Source: Eucommia ulmoides
Taxonomy: Eukaryota > Streptophyta > Magnoliopsida > Garryales > Eucommiaceae
Assembly: GCA_016647705.1 (NCBI GenBank)
Contig: CM028326.1
Coordinates: forward strand, 3,348,001-3,412,000
Direction of reading: 5' to 3'
DNA length: 64,000 nucleotides
Position numbers and translations under genes: made by a program. Of the stretch, positions 23,340-34,580 are shown piece by piece (the stretch's first letter is position 1; every line of letters begins with the position of its first letter). The notes under the pieces were generated by a model, which had not been told where the DNA came from, did not search any database, and worked only from the letters and a program-made list of their open reading frames with translations.

Positions 23340-25387
23340 ATACAAAAGACAAATATATTTGTGTTCCTCAAGCCCAAGTACCTTAAATAAATCAGGTTCT
23401 CAATTTTGTTAAGTAGGCTCTCAAGTGCACCTCCATGCAAGTCTAACACTATCAGAATTTTAATGTTATTTAAAATCTGAGGCAAAGATGAGGAAAATGA
23501 TTTACCACTACATGCAATAATCGAATAAGGCAGAATGTACTTCTTTCAGCTTGAAAATGAGGTTAATTTTTGTAAAGAACCAAATGTTGTTGTTTTTCTT
23601 CCAGTTGTCCAGGGGTATATTTCTCCGAGAATAATAGTTCAAAGTCCCCATTGGTAAGAATAGGAACCGCGACATTATACATGAAATAGTGCACTTGACA
23701 AGTTGTGGGCTCTCTACTAATGCTGGAAGAGATAGCCTTTAACATGCTTCTGTTGATGAGTTCTAGGAAGTAATCTCTAGCAACATCCTCTAGAACTTCC
23801 CTAGGTATTTTCTTGACAAAGCCCTCTGCAATGCACAAATATGCCAACTTTTTAATGGTTAACCGATAAACTTTGGAGAATATTGCATAATACAAGAAAC
23901 AACATTTAAGATGTCTGGACAAATTCTTATAACTCAATAATTGGGCTTCTTTAGAATTGTTCTTCAAAGTTAGGCTCATGATCATCTTCTTCCTTTCGTG
24001 TAAGTTTTCGTCTTTGGTTGACATAAATTCACCAATAGCTACAATTGCAAGATGTAGCCTTGGCATCCATTGACAAATTTGTTTGCTACATCATTCAAAT
24101 ATTTACAATAACGTCTCTTAAGGTCATAGTATCTAAAAGTCATTTCGTAGAAGAGATCCCAAGATATTCGGGATTCAAGCATTCTATTATCAGATAGTGG
24201 TGCATATGCCCTCGAAATAACCGAAAAGCTACGATTTTGTGACGCGTAGTCATGAGAACATAAGAGTGATCATTGTTATTTGGAAGAAATCGTTGAATCT
24301 CGGACAAAACATTATGATGATCCCAAACACCATCAATGATGAGAATGTATCTCGTGTTCCAATCAAGTGAGTAGGATTCTTTGTATCTCTTTAATATCCA
24401 TCCAGTCAATGCCATCAGAATTGGAATTAGAACTTTGGCATAGCCGTATAACTCATTCACCATGTCCATTAAAATGTCTTTAATTTTTTTTTATTAATCC
24501 CACGTATGCCCAATTATAGCAGTCCACGCTTTTGTTGAGATGGATTTTCTTGTGTAATTGCTTGAGAATAATTATATTGTTTGATCCACCTAGGCCCCAA
24601 ACTGCAATCACAACCATTTTTTTGGACTCTTCTACTAGTTTTTCTAGTTCAACATGTTTATCTATCCCCACAATGTACGAATCATAAGCAAAGTATCATA
24701 CCTCATATCTCTTAACTTTTTGATTTTGTTTTTGTATATTTTGACGGTAGTTCGATACATCTTGCAGAACATTAAGCTCTTTGTCGATGTTTTTGAGTTG
24801 TTGGCGAAACTGGAAGATGAGAAATTTTTGCTTCAATAAGCGAAATATGTTGGTTGCACATAACTAGATACTGAAAACATTGACTAGTTTGTTAGAGTCC
24901 ACGACTTCCATCTTCAACATAAATTATTCAATGATATTTTCAATATCGAATTTAATCTCTTTGAATTGCGGCATAGGTCTTCCTTCATTAGAGGCATAAT
25001 CTGTTTGGAAATTCACATACACATTTAACAATAACTAAAAGCATATAAAACTTTAATTGTCTCTACATGTGAAGATATTCAATGACAAGATAAAGATTTC
25101 ACCTTGAGAACTACATGAATTATCAACATGGGCAAATTACAATAGGACGGCTAACTGAAATAAAAGAGGCTTGCATTAATTTTAAATGAATTCTCCGGTC
25201 TGTGCACCAAAGAGACACATGGCAAGCAAACAACTGTGATATATTTCGTAATTAAAACTCTTACAAAAGTATTAAAAATTAATAGGGAATTAGTTTTGAT
25301 GGTCTCACCTTTAGTTTTTCCCTCAGCATCCTCGAGAGCAGCTTCTCGATGTTTGTTAATCACATGATTGACTAAAATTTGCAACAT
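23340..25387 (-). pseudogene. NLR pseudogene (exon 1 to first LRRs)
   Basis: Exon 1 is 25387-25309: MLQILVNHVI, then after a deletion EAALEDAEGKTK, ending at a phase-1 donor as in NLR-1 and NLR-2. Exon 2 starts at about 25000 after 'caaacag'. The P-loop is ruined (VWGLGGSNN), kinase-2 reads YILIIDGVWDHH with the second Asp changed, RNBS-D is CFLYYAIFSK, and VHYFMYNVAVPIL replaces the MHD motif. The first LRR lies at about 23450. Frameshifts separate at least three pieces. The 3' half of the gene is missing. Confidence 0.85.
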
Positions 25388-25679
25388 GTTTAATTTTTGC
25401 TCTAAGATTCCCTGTTTTTCTCCTTCGCAAAATCAAATTCTAGTTCCTTGTTATCTGTTATCAAATCAATCAACAATATCCTCAATTATTTGGTTGGGTT
25501 ATCGTTTCTAGCCGACATATTTATTATTCGTATGGGTAGTAATCCAAACAAAAAAAAAATGTAACAGTAGAAGTGTAAGTATAATCATAAAATAGAGATA
25601 GTGATCTCCACTCTCCATTATCCAATGAATGAGATGAGTAATTGGATTATTCCGGTGTGGAATAAATATATGATGTTTG

Positions 25680-25800
25680 TGGCGACCGAGTCTTCGAGGA
25701 GCCCTTGATATTGAGTGTGGAAGATTGTGTGAATTTGAAAATAGAGACCATCGTCGATGAAGGCGCGCAGGGATGGTCATCGACGAAGAGAAAAGCTATT
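25680..25800 (-). promoter_or_regulatory. NLR 5' leader, inverted copy
   Basis: The reverse complement shares 'accatccctgcgcgccttca' and 'ggtctctatttt' with the leader of NLR-1 (2355-2430). It lies upstream of the minus-strand NLR at 23340-25387, which is its expected place. This shows that the copy duplicated together with its promoter-proximal region. Confidence 0.5.
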
Positions 25801-26035
25801 GATCTATGTTTTTGAGTTGGAGGAGATTAAACCAAATTTTGAATGTGAATGAAAATCACTTTCACACTGCCGAAACACCGAATGGGTAAACTTTCTTAAT
25901 CACTAGTGCTCAGATGACGTATTGGGTTTGACTTCAAGAGTCAAGAATGTGGCATGATCAATAATTTCAATTGGATCTATAATTTATTCTAAATTCTATA
26001 AATAAAATGTTTTTGAAAGGCGTCATCACCCAAAA

Positions 26036-26340
26036 CTACAAAAATATTCTGGACATCTTGCAGCACTTGGTGTCCCTGCAAGAAGTGTATATGTGTGGAA
26101 TAAATGAAGAGTTGTTGGCAAAGATAGTGGTTGATGGTCCCGAAAGTTGGAAGGTCAGACACATTGGTAAGATTTTTTGAGAGGGAGAGACTTTGAAGCA
26201 TACGAACCAAGAAAAAAATGCATTTTCGTTTTGTTTGTTTATTCCCACCATATTACCATATTTTCTTTTACTGATGCATGTTTTGGGATTGTAAAAAAGT
26301 AAGAAATTTGTCACCTTTTGTGTGTATGATCCATGGGCCA
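26036..26340 (+). pseudogene. NLR C-terminal end plus 3' flank
   Basis: It matches the tail of NLR-1 and NLR-2: 'gacatcttgcagcacttggt', 'gaagtgtatatg', 'ggttgatggtcccgaaagt' and 'aagattttttgagagggaga', then the shared flank 'gcatgttttggga' and 'gatccatgggccataa'. Only the final LRR and the 3' UTR remain. The flank continues with shared sequence near 26510-26680. Confidence 0.75.
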
Positions 26341-26732
26341 TAATTATCGTTTTGGCTTTATGTCACATTTTTGTAAATACGTTTTCAAAATTCTAATTTC
26401 GATATCCCCAAACGTATTAGGGATTGTATCATATATTTTTGAAATAGCCAATTTTTGTGTTTATGCATTTCATTAAAATTGTTGTTTTGTTCATTGGGAG
26501 ATTTATATTGTCAGGTGCATTATGTTGACAAATTTACAATTGATGATACGTGTAAACTTTCATCTTATTATACCACTACAAAAGACATTATGATGGTTCA
26601 AGGAATTGCTAAGATTGTCTAGACTTTGCAACACGTAGAGTGAGAGCAAAGGTAGAATTGTTCTGGGAACATATTTGAAGAAATTCCATGACTACTTTAC
26701 ACTGGGGATTAAAGTGGGTGGTTTTAACGATT

Positions 26733-27262
26733 TTAGGTTTGTGGCATTTGTACCTCGAACATCCAAGGTCTACAAATGGTAAAGCTTCGCAAAAGAAGTA
26801 GGAAGATTAACAATATATGTGTCCTCAAGCCCAAGTACCTTAAATGAATCAAGTTCCCAATTTTTTCTGTTAGGCTCTCAAGTGTAACTCCATTCAAGTC
26901 TAACACCCTCAGAAGTTTAATGTTATTTAAAATATAAGGTAGAGATGAGCAAAATAAATTGCCACAAAATAAAATAAGAGAACAAGGCTTCCATATGCTT
27001 ATTTCAGCTTGAAGATGAGGTGAATTTTCGTAAAGAATCAAATGCCGTTGCTTTACTTCCAATTGTTTAAGGTTACATTGCTACGAGAATAATAGTCTAA
27101 AGTCTCCATTGGTAAGAATAGGAACCACTACACCATGCATGAAATAGTGCAGTTGACAAGTTGTGGGCTCTCTACTAATGCTGCGAGAGATAGCCACTAA
27201 CATGTTTTTGTTGATGAGTTCCAGGAAGTAATCTCTAGGAACGTCTTTTATAGCTTCCCTAG
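26733..27262 (-). pseudogene. NLR fragment (ARC2 end to LRR), inverted
   Basis: On the minus strand it reads YFLELINKNMLVAISR, YFMHGVVVPIL (MHG in place of MHD), then LLRVLDLNGVTLESL and HLRYLGLR. A frameshift lies near 27070. At 27262 it joins a + strand NLR segment in the middle of a motif, so the boundary is a rearrangement breakpoint. Confidence 0.8.
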
Positions 27263-27612
27263 GTGTCACAAAACCGTAGCTTTTCAGTCTTTTCAGGAGC
27301 ACATATACCACTTCTCATGGTAGAATGTTTGAATCCCTAATTGTCTTGGGATCTGTTTTGCGAAATGGTTTTTAAATCTCATGACCGTGAGAGAAGACAT
27401 TGTTAATATTTGAATAATGTGGTAAAAGCTTGTCAATGGATGTCAAGGCTCACCTTTTGTGGTTGTAGCTATTGATGAATAGATGTCAACCAAAGGTGAA
27501 AACATACATGAATGGAACAAGGTGGTCATGAGTCGGGCTTTGCAATTGAAGAACAATCTTAAGAAAACCATGTTATTGAGTTAGAAGAATTTGGCTAAAC
27601 AACTTAAATGTT
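27263..27612 (+). pseudogene. NLR fragment (RNBS-B to RNBS-D)
   Basis: Near-identical to 20880-21247: 'gtgtcacaaaaccgtagctt', 'gggatctgttttgcgaaatg', 'ggatgtcaaggctcac' and 'aaatgttgtttctcgtattg'. It ends at the same RNBS-D position and runs into the second gypsy fragment. Many stops are present. Confidence 0.82.
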
Positions 27613-28215
27613 GTTTCTCGTATTGTTCAATCTTAAATTGATTTATTTCTCGAGCATTCGACAAATTCCTGTCATTCTTTAAAACCCTGCGTGGTAATAA
27701 GAATTTTGATTAGACCGACGAATGCGAAAAAGCCTTTCAGGCGCTCAAGAAGTACATTTTTGAACTACTGATACTTAGCACCATGAAGCTAGGGTAAGAA
27801 ATTATCGTCAACTGGACTACCTTAGTTACAATCGTAAGTTCATCACTTGTGATTGAAGAGAACGAAGCACAAAGGCCTGAGTATTATGTTAGCCATGTGC
27901 TAAGTGGACAGAATCTCGCTAAACCACAATTGGAACTGATCGGCTATGCAACGATAAACTCGGCAAAGAAGCTCTAATATTATTTTCAAGCTCACCCAAT
28001 GGTGGTGCTCACCAACCAGCCCTGAGGGTTATATTGCATCGATCAATAACCTTCGGACAACTACTAAATTGGTTTATCGAGATAGGAGAATTTCACATCG
28101 GAACAACCATCAATGGCTAGGCGCTAGTGGATTTCATGTTGGAATTTACGTTCTTGGAGAAGCAAGCATCAAGAAGCGAGGGCAATGCCCACGGCCTAGA
28201 CCAACATTGAATTGA
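27613..28215 (+). mobile_element. Ty3/gypsy pol fragment, second copy
   Basis: A duplicate of the gypsy RNase H segment at 21248-21840, with shared sequence such as 'gaatgcgaaaaagcctttca', 'ctcaagaagtacatttttga' and 'ggttatattgcatcgatc'. It differs from the first copy by small indels and substitutions, so the two have evolved apart since duplication. No LTR is present. Confidence 0.8.
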
Positions 28216-29826
28216 ATGCTTAAAATTGAACAATACAAGAAACAACATTTAAGTGTTTTTGGGCAAATGCTTATAACTCAATAGCAAAGATTCTTTAAGA
28301 TTGTTCTTCGATTGCAAAGCCGGACTCATGACCAACTTTTTTTATTCGTGTATGTTTTCGCCTTTGGTTGACATCAATTTACCAACAACTATAATTGCAA
28401 GAGGTAAGCCTCGGCATCCACTGACTATCTCATTTGTCACATAATTCAAATATTCACGTCGTCGTCTCTCAAGGTCATGATATCTAAAAACTATTCTTTA
28501 ATAGAGATCCTACAATAATTCGAGATTAAAGCATTCTACCCGGAGATAGTGGTGCATGTGCCCCCCAAAGACTAAAAAACTACGATTTTGTGAAGCCTAA
28601 CAATGAGAACACAAGAGTGCCCATGTTATTTGGTAGAAAGCATTGAATCTCGAGCAAGACATTCTAATGATCCCAATCATCATCAAGGATGAGAATATAT
28701 CTCTTGTGTTCCAAGTAACTGAGCAAGACTCTTTGCATCTATTTAGCATCCATCTCGTCAATGCCATCAGGAATTGGTATTTTGGCATTGTTATAGAACT
28801 TTTTCACCATGTTCCTTAAAATACCTTCAAAATATTTTATTAGTCCGACGTAAGCCCAATCATATCAATCGACGTAGTTGTAGAGCTGGATGTTATTGTG
28901 TAATTTTTTGAGAATGGTTGTCTTGCCTGATCCACTTGGGTCCCAAACTATGATTACAATCGTCTTTTTTTTGGGACTTTTGGACTAGTTTTTCTAGTTC
29001 AATAACATGTTCATTTATTCCCACAATGTACGGATCTTTATAATAAGTAAAGTATCGTATCTCATACCTCTTGACTTCTTGATTTTGTTCCCGTGTATTT
29101 TGATGGTAGTTCGATACATCTTTCAGAACATTAAGTTCTTTGTCGATATTTTTGAGGAGTTGATGAAACTGGAAGATAAGAAATTTTCGCTTCAAGAAGC
29201 AAAAGATGCTGGTTGGACATAACTTGATACCAAAAACATTGGTTGATTTGTCAGAGTCCGCAAACTCCATCTACAACATAAATTCTTTGATGGTATCTTC
29301 AATATTGAATGTAATCTTTTTGTATTGCGTCACAAATCTTCCTTCATCGGAGACATAATCTGTTTGAAAATTCACATGCACATTTAACAATAGCTAAAAG
29401 TATATAATTCTTCAATTGTCTCTACATGTGAATATATTCAAAAATAGGATAAAGACTTCACCTCAAGAATTACATGAACTATCAGCATGGGCAAATTACA
29501 ATAGAAATGCTAGCTGTAATAGAAGAGGTATGCATCAATTTCAAATGAATTCCCGAGTATGTGCACCAAAAGGCACATTGTAGGCAAACAATTTTGATAT
29601 AGTTTGTAATTAAAACCCTCACAAAAGTATTGAAAATAAATAAGGAATTAGTTTTGATGGTCTTACCATTAGTTTTTCCCTCACCATCCTGAAGAGCCGC
29701 TTCTAGATGTTCCAGGTGAAGTCTCAAATAATTCATCTCCGTATAGAGCCCCTAATGGAACTTGAATTGTGAAATAGAACTCTCTCTCAGATTGTCAATC
29801 ACATAGTTGACTAAAATCTACAACAT
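28216..29826 (-). pseudogene. NLR pseudogene (exon 1 to RNBS-D), inverted
   Basis: Exon 1 (29826-29667) has exactly 160 bases, as in NLR-2, and ends at the same phase-1 donor. It holds two stops in the coiled coil (after codon 2 and in the QWGF segment). Exon 2 starts at 29359 after 'caaacag'. The P-loop region reads SLGPKWIRQDN in a shifted frame. Kinase-2 survives only as degraded sequence near 28680. The piece stops in RNBS-D against the gypsy fragment, like 21841-22118. No LRR is present. Confidence 0.85.
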
Positions 29827-30049
29827 GTTTTATTATTGCTCTAAGACTCCATGCTTTTCTCGCTTGCAAAATCAAATCCTGACTCCTCATTCTCTGTTGT
29901 CAAATCAATTAACAACATCCGCACTTATTTGATCTGGTTAGCTTTTGTAATTGAAATCTTTATTATTCAAATGCGTAGTAATCCAAACAAAAGAAGAAAT
30001 GTAGCAGTAGAAGCATAAACATCAGTATAAAATAAAGTTAAATTTTCAT

Positions 30050-30650
30050 GGTTGAAGCTTTCTTCGGGAAATTCTGTTGTGGTTTTGCTTCTTGAAGGAG
30101 GATCATTTTCCCGTTTTGAGTGAGTTGCCAATACTCGTGAGTCTCTCTCTTACAAACGCGTACTTGGGAGAAGAGTTAAATTGTAGAGTTTACATCTCTA
30201 CTAAGCTCAAGCAATTGAGGGTGTGGAAAATGAAAAAGTGAGAGACGCTAACCATTAGTCATTGTCCAAGTCTAAAAAATGTTTCGGACATCTTGCATCA
30301 CCTAGTGTCCCTCCAAGAAGTGTATATGTATGGAATAGATGAAGAGTTGTTGGCAAAGATAGTGGTTGATGGTCCTGAAAGTGGGAAGGTTAGACATATT
30401 CCTAAGATTTTCTAGGAGGGATAGATTTTGAAGCAAAGCAAACGGAGAAAAAAGGTATTTTTTTTTTAACTTCCACCATAGTTTCTTTACTGATTCATAC
30501 CTTATTACAGGGCTAAAGGGATTGCTAAGGCTATCTGGACCTTACAACTCGTAGAGTGAGAATAGAGGTAGAATAGTTTTTGCTAACGTTGCATGTTCTG
30601 AGAATAGATTTTGAGGAACCTCCAATACTTCTTTTACACTGTCGACAGAA
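30050..30650 (+). pseudogene. NLR LRR end plus 3' flank
   Basis: It matches the C-terminal LRR region of NLR-1: 'ttgaaggaggatc', 'gagacgctaaccattagtca', 'gtgtatatgtatggaataga' and 'ggttgatggtcctgaaagtg'. It has lost the segment between 'gagctcaagca' and 'agggtgtgg' and carries stops. The flank beyond about 30490 matches 51440-51640. Confidence 0.75.
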
Positions 30651-31044
30651 GTGGAATTAAATAAAGAGTTTTTGATCTACTAAATTGCCCTATGTAACCT
30701 TTAAGATTCTACTAGCTTGCATTTTGTACTCTGATTTTTTGTTTGCTTGTCTTAACGCTTATAACAACTTATGTAATTTAACTGTTTGTTCTAACTCTTT
30801 ATTTCACTGTGTGGGTGGATGATCCATTGGCCATGACTATACAGAAGCGGTTTTGGTTGTGTATGACATGTCTTTGTAAATCTTTATGACATTTTGGCTA
30901 GAGCTTTGGGAATTGGAATTGATAATCTTAGAAACACGCTCTTTATATGCGTGATAAGGTTGTGTACATTTGATCCTCTTCAAACCCCATAATTGTGGCA
31001 ATTGTCGTGTATTGGATTGCCTTTTTATTAATGGTAAAAGTGTA

Positions 31045-31210
31045 AGATGAGGAGTTTTAGCATAATGATAGAAGTTGCCGTGTGATTGGGAAGTCACAGG
31101 TCGAAGTCGTGGAAACCACCTCTTCTAAATTAAGGTAAGGGTGTGTACAATAGACACGTGTGTTTTAACTCTTTCTCGGATCTCATGCGTAGCGGGAGTT
31201 TTGTAACAAT
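31045..31210 (+). mobile_element. Au-type tRNA-derived SINE
   Basis: It carries tRNA-like promoter boxes (A box around 'tagcataatgata', B box 'ggtcgaagtcg'). The diagnostic plant Au SINE body follows: 'gtggaaaccacctcttc', 'aaggtaagggtgtgtacaat', 'agacacgtg' and 'tctcatgcgtagcgggagtt', ending in a short T run. The copy is mutated relative to what I recall of the family, including the B box. I could not fix a target duplication. Confidence 0.75.
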
Positions 31211-31969
31211 GGATTGATTTTGTTTTTGTTAATTTTTTTTTTTAGTGTAAATAATTTATGAGAGTGCAACTTATTGATGGGATGTGATTTTTTATTTTAT
31301 TTTATTTTTTTCTGATAAGCTGATCGGATGTGATTAATGGACACTGTTTAGGTCTTGTGATATTGTAAAGGGATTTTGACACTTTTGTGCCCCTGAAGTT
31401 TGAACATTATTTTACTTTGATCACCTAATCATTTCACTTTAGTCCTAATTAACAACACTCAGAATATGTTTAGGGATTATATGACATTTTCATGCACTTC
31501 TTTTTTCCTCTTACAAATCACATTTTTTTTAATTTGTATAAACACCATATATAAAAAATAAAATAAAAAAATAAATAGAATAAAAAATACTGAACAAAAG
31601 TAAAAAGATATGTAAATAAAAAATAGAAAACATGATAGAGTCGAAAGTAGGAAAAAAAAAAAAAAAGGAATAAGAAACAAAAAAGGATCCAATGGTATTT
31701 TTTATCAATAGAATGTAGTAAGTGGTGTTTGAGAGGTATTATGAAAATGGTATTAGTCGAAATGACAAGGGGTGTCTTAGATATAAACTCGAAAAAAAAA
31801 AATATAACGGTGGATTGAATGGGTAAAAGTTTTAAGTTTGTGAACTATTTATCAAGAATTATTATTATTATTTATAAATTTAAATAAGATATTCGATCAA
31901 TTTGAGAATTATATTAATAATTAAATTTTAAGTAATATAAAAATTTGGATTCTTTTGGTTTGGGAAAAT
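31211..31969. other. AT-rich intergenic sequence, no gene seen
   Basis: A/T runs and low-complexity frames only. The poly-A/T segment at 31500-31690 gives Phe-rich spurious frames. Confidence 0.45.
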
Positions 31970-32862
31970 CATATTTTTGATCTCTTAAGTGTATAAGGTG
32001 TGTGGTTACGTGAATCCTGAGATTTTCAAATTACATATTTGGTCCATCTCAATTCTACAAAATTAAAAGGGAAAACAACTTCTTTTTAAATTGACTTCTA
32101 CTATTTAGGGTTCGACACATTTGGTCCCTTACAATTAAATTTTATTTCAATTGGCCCAAATTAATAATCTGTTTGCCAAAGTGAGGTCAATTGCTGAAGT
32201 AAAAGCATTTTGGTCTTTTTACGTTAAAAAATAAAGACAATTTTGTCTTTTTACTCTAACTAATTCAATAGGGTTTATTTAAAAAATATCCAAAATTTCA
32301 AGAGTTATCTTATTTTCATTTTCCCTCTTCTCGCAAATGAACCTTTGTACCCCACCGTCAATCTAGCTTTCGTCCCTACTGGGATTCCCAACACTAGGTT
32401 GAGCATTGGATCGAGCTTCGTCCAAATCTACTTCTCAAAGCTTCATCGACTTTATCAACACCAACGGTGTTGAGATCGGAGTCCGTCTGCGGTTTTTGTC
32501 AATCTACGTTGCTGATTTCTAACGCAAGGTTGAGATGAGAGTGTAGTGGTGGTCGTTGGTGGTTGTAGACACGGCATTTTGACCGCCTCGCAAAAAATTA
32601 TACTTTATTTTATAGTTACCTTTATTTTATTTTCCTATTTATTTTGTTTTGATTGTACCGTATTTGTGTGGTTTAATACTGCTAAATTAAATTTTATTAA
32701 TCTCTTAAGTAAATTAAATATTAGTAATTGATTTATTTATTTTTATTTTGTTTTGTAGATTTTTCGAAGTGGAATAAAAACGCATTAATTCGGAACAAAA
32801 TGGACAAGAAACAGACGAGAACGAGAGAGGCCTGAACCGAACGGGGATAGGGGGTGCACAAA

Positions 32863-33036
32863 GGTCGCACGTGCGACCAAAAACTGGTCGCACGTGCGAC
32901 CAGCTGGCTGCATGTGCAGCCAGCTTAAAGCTGGCCGCACATGCGGCCAGCAAAGGGGGCAGAAAACCCCTTTTGGGTGCACCAAGTTTTGGTGCACCCA
33001 AAAGGGGGTAGATGCACCAAATTTCGGTGCACCCAC
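32863..33036. repeat. cluster of GC-rich palindromes inside the solo LTR
   Basis: At least five inverted repeats lie in tandem: GGTCGCACGTGCGACC (32863-32878), CTGGTCGCACGTGCGACCAG (32884-32903), a 10-bp stem at 32903-32924 (GCTGGCTGCA arm), a 10-bp stem at 32930-32951 (GCTGGCCGCA arm), and a perfect 19-bp stem with a 3-base loop (32967-32985 with 32989-33007). A weaker sixth follows (TGCACC...GGTGCA). The first two contain the G-box hexamer CACGTG. The GC content contrasts sharply with the AT-rich surroundings. Confidence 0.9.
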
Positions 33037-33495
33037 TCATTTTTCTACTTTTTCTTTACCTTTTTTCGTACGTCGTTTGGGCGAGTTTCAGGCCTTCATT
33101 TCTTTATAGGAATGAAGGCTCACAACACAGGGGAGAAGAAATTTTTGGGGAAGAATTTTTTGGAGAGGAATTTTTGTAAGGGAGAGGTGAAATCTGGAGA
33201 GAAATTTTGAAAAAAATAATATTATTTTCATTTTATTGTAATTTTGAAGAAGAAAAAATCTCCAAGAAGGTGGTAAATTTTCATCTGTTGTAAATCTTAC
33301 TCTTATTTTTAAATAAGTTGTTATTATACTAATCTTCTTCTTCTTCTTCTTCTTCTTCTTCTTTTTTTTTTTTTTTTTTTTGTAAATTAGATTTTCTTTT
33401 TTCTTCCTTTATTATTTATTTATTTATTTATTTATTACTTTTTATTTTCTTTTTCTTTTTATTTTTTTTTTTTTATTTTTTTTGAGTAAGTAAAA

Positions 33496-34580
33496 CGAGG
33501 TGGAAAATTCCCAACCTTCAATTTGAACGGTTTAAATTTAGAAGGGAATTGCTCCCCTCGATGCGTGTGTGCGGGTGTTTTATTTAATTTGTATTAAATA
33601 TAATGTGCTAACAATACGAGGTGAAAAATTCTCAACCTTCAATTTGAACGGTTTAAATTTAGAAGGGAATTACTCCCCTCAATGCGTGTGTGCGGGTGTT
33701 TTATTTAATTTGTATTAAATATAATGTGCTAACAAGATGAGGTGGAAAATTCCCAACCTTCAATTTGAACGGTCTAAATTTAGAAGGGAATTACTCCCCT
33801 CGATGCGTGTGTGCGGGTGTTTTATTTAATTTGTATTAAATATAATGTGCTAACAATACGAGGTGGAAAATTCCCAACCTTCAATTTGAACGGTCTAAAT
33901 TTAGAAGGGAATTACTCCCCTCGATGCGTGTGTGCGGGTGTTTTATTTAATTTGTATTAAATATAATGTGCTAACAATACGAGGTGGAAAATTCCCAACC
34001 TTCAATTTGAACGGTTTAAATTTAGAAGAGAATTATTCCCCTCGATGCGTGTGTGCGGGTATTTTATTTAATTTGTATTAAATATAATGTGCTAACGATA
34101 CGAGGTGGAAAATTCCCAACCTTCCATTTGAACGGTTTAAATTTAGAAGGGAAATTATTCCCCTCAATGTGTGCGTGCGTGTGAGTGCGTGCGTTTTCTT
34201 TAACTCATATTAAATATAATGTGCTAACAATACGAGGTGGAAAATTCTCAACCTTCCATTTGAACGGTTTAAATTTAGAAGGGAATTACTCCCCTCGATG
34301 TGTGCGTGTGTGTGTGAGCGTGTGTTTCTTTAACTCGTATTAAATATAATGTGCTAACAATATGAGGTGGAAAATTCCCAATCTTCCATTTGAACGGTTT
34401 AAATTTAGAAGGAAATTATTCCCCTCAATGTGTGAGTGTGTGCGTGCGTGTGTTTCTTTAACTTGTGTTAAATATAATGTGTTAACAAGATGAGGTGGAA
34501 AATTCCCAGCCTTCCATCAGAACGGTCTAGGTTTAGAAGGGAGATCACTTCCCTCAATGTGTGTGTATGTGTATATGTGT
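33496..34580. repeat. 121-132-bp tandem repeat, nine units, inside the solo LTR
   Basis: Units start with '(c/t)gaggtggaaaattc' at 33496, 33617, 33738, 33859, 33980, 34101, 34233, 34363 and 34491. Each contains 'ccaaccttcaatttgaacgg', 'tttaaatttagaagggaatt' and a TG/GTGC-rich stretch, then 'tattaaatataatgtgctaa'. The first six units are exactly 121 bp. The last ones are longer because the TG-rich part has expanded. There are no varied spacers, so this is not a CRISPR array. Confidence 0.95.

Noticed and set aside
32894-33210. Cys/Gly-rich frames over the palindrome cluster, possible small secreted peptides
   Set aside because: They follow from the inverted repeats, occur on both strands, and lack a signal peptide or conserved start.
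33496-34580. Regular repeats resembling a CRISPR array
   Set aside because: Units are 121-132 bp of nearly identical sequence with no unique spacers, and they lie inside a plant LTR.
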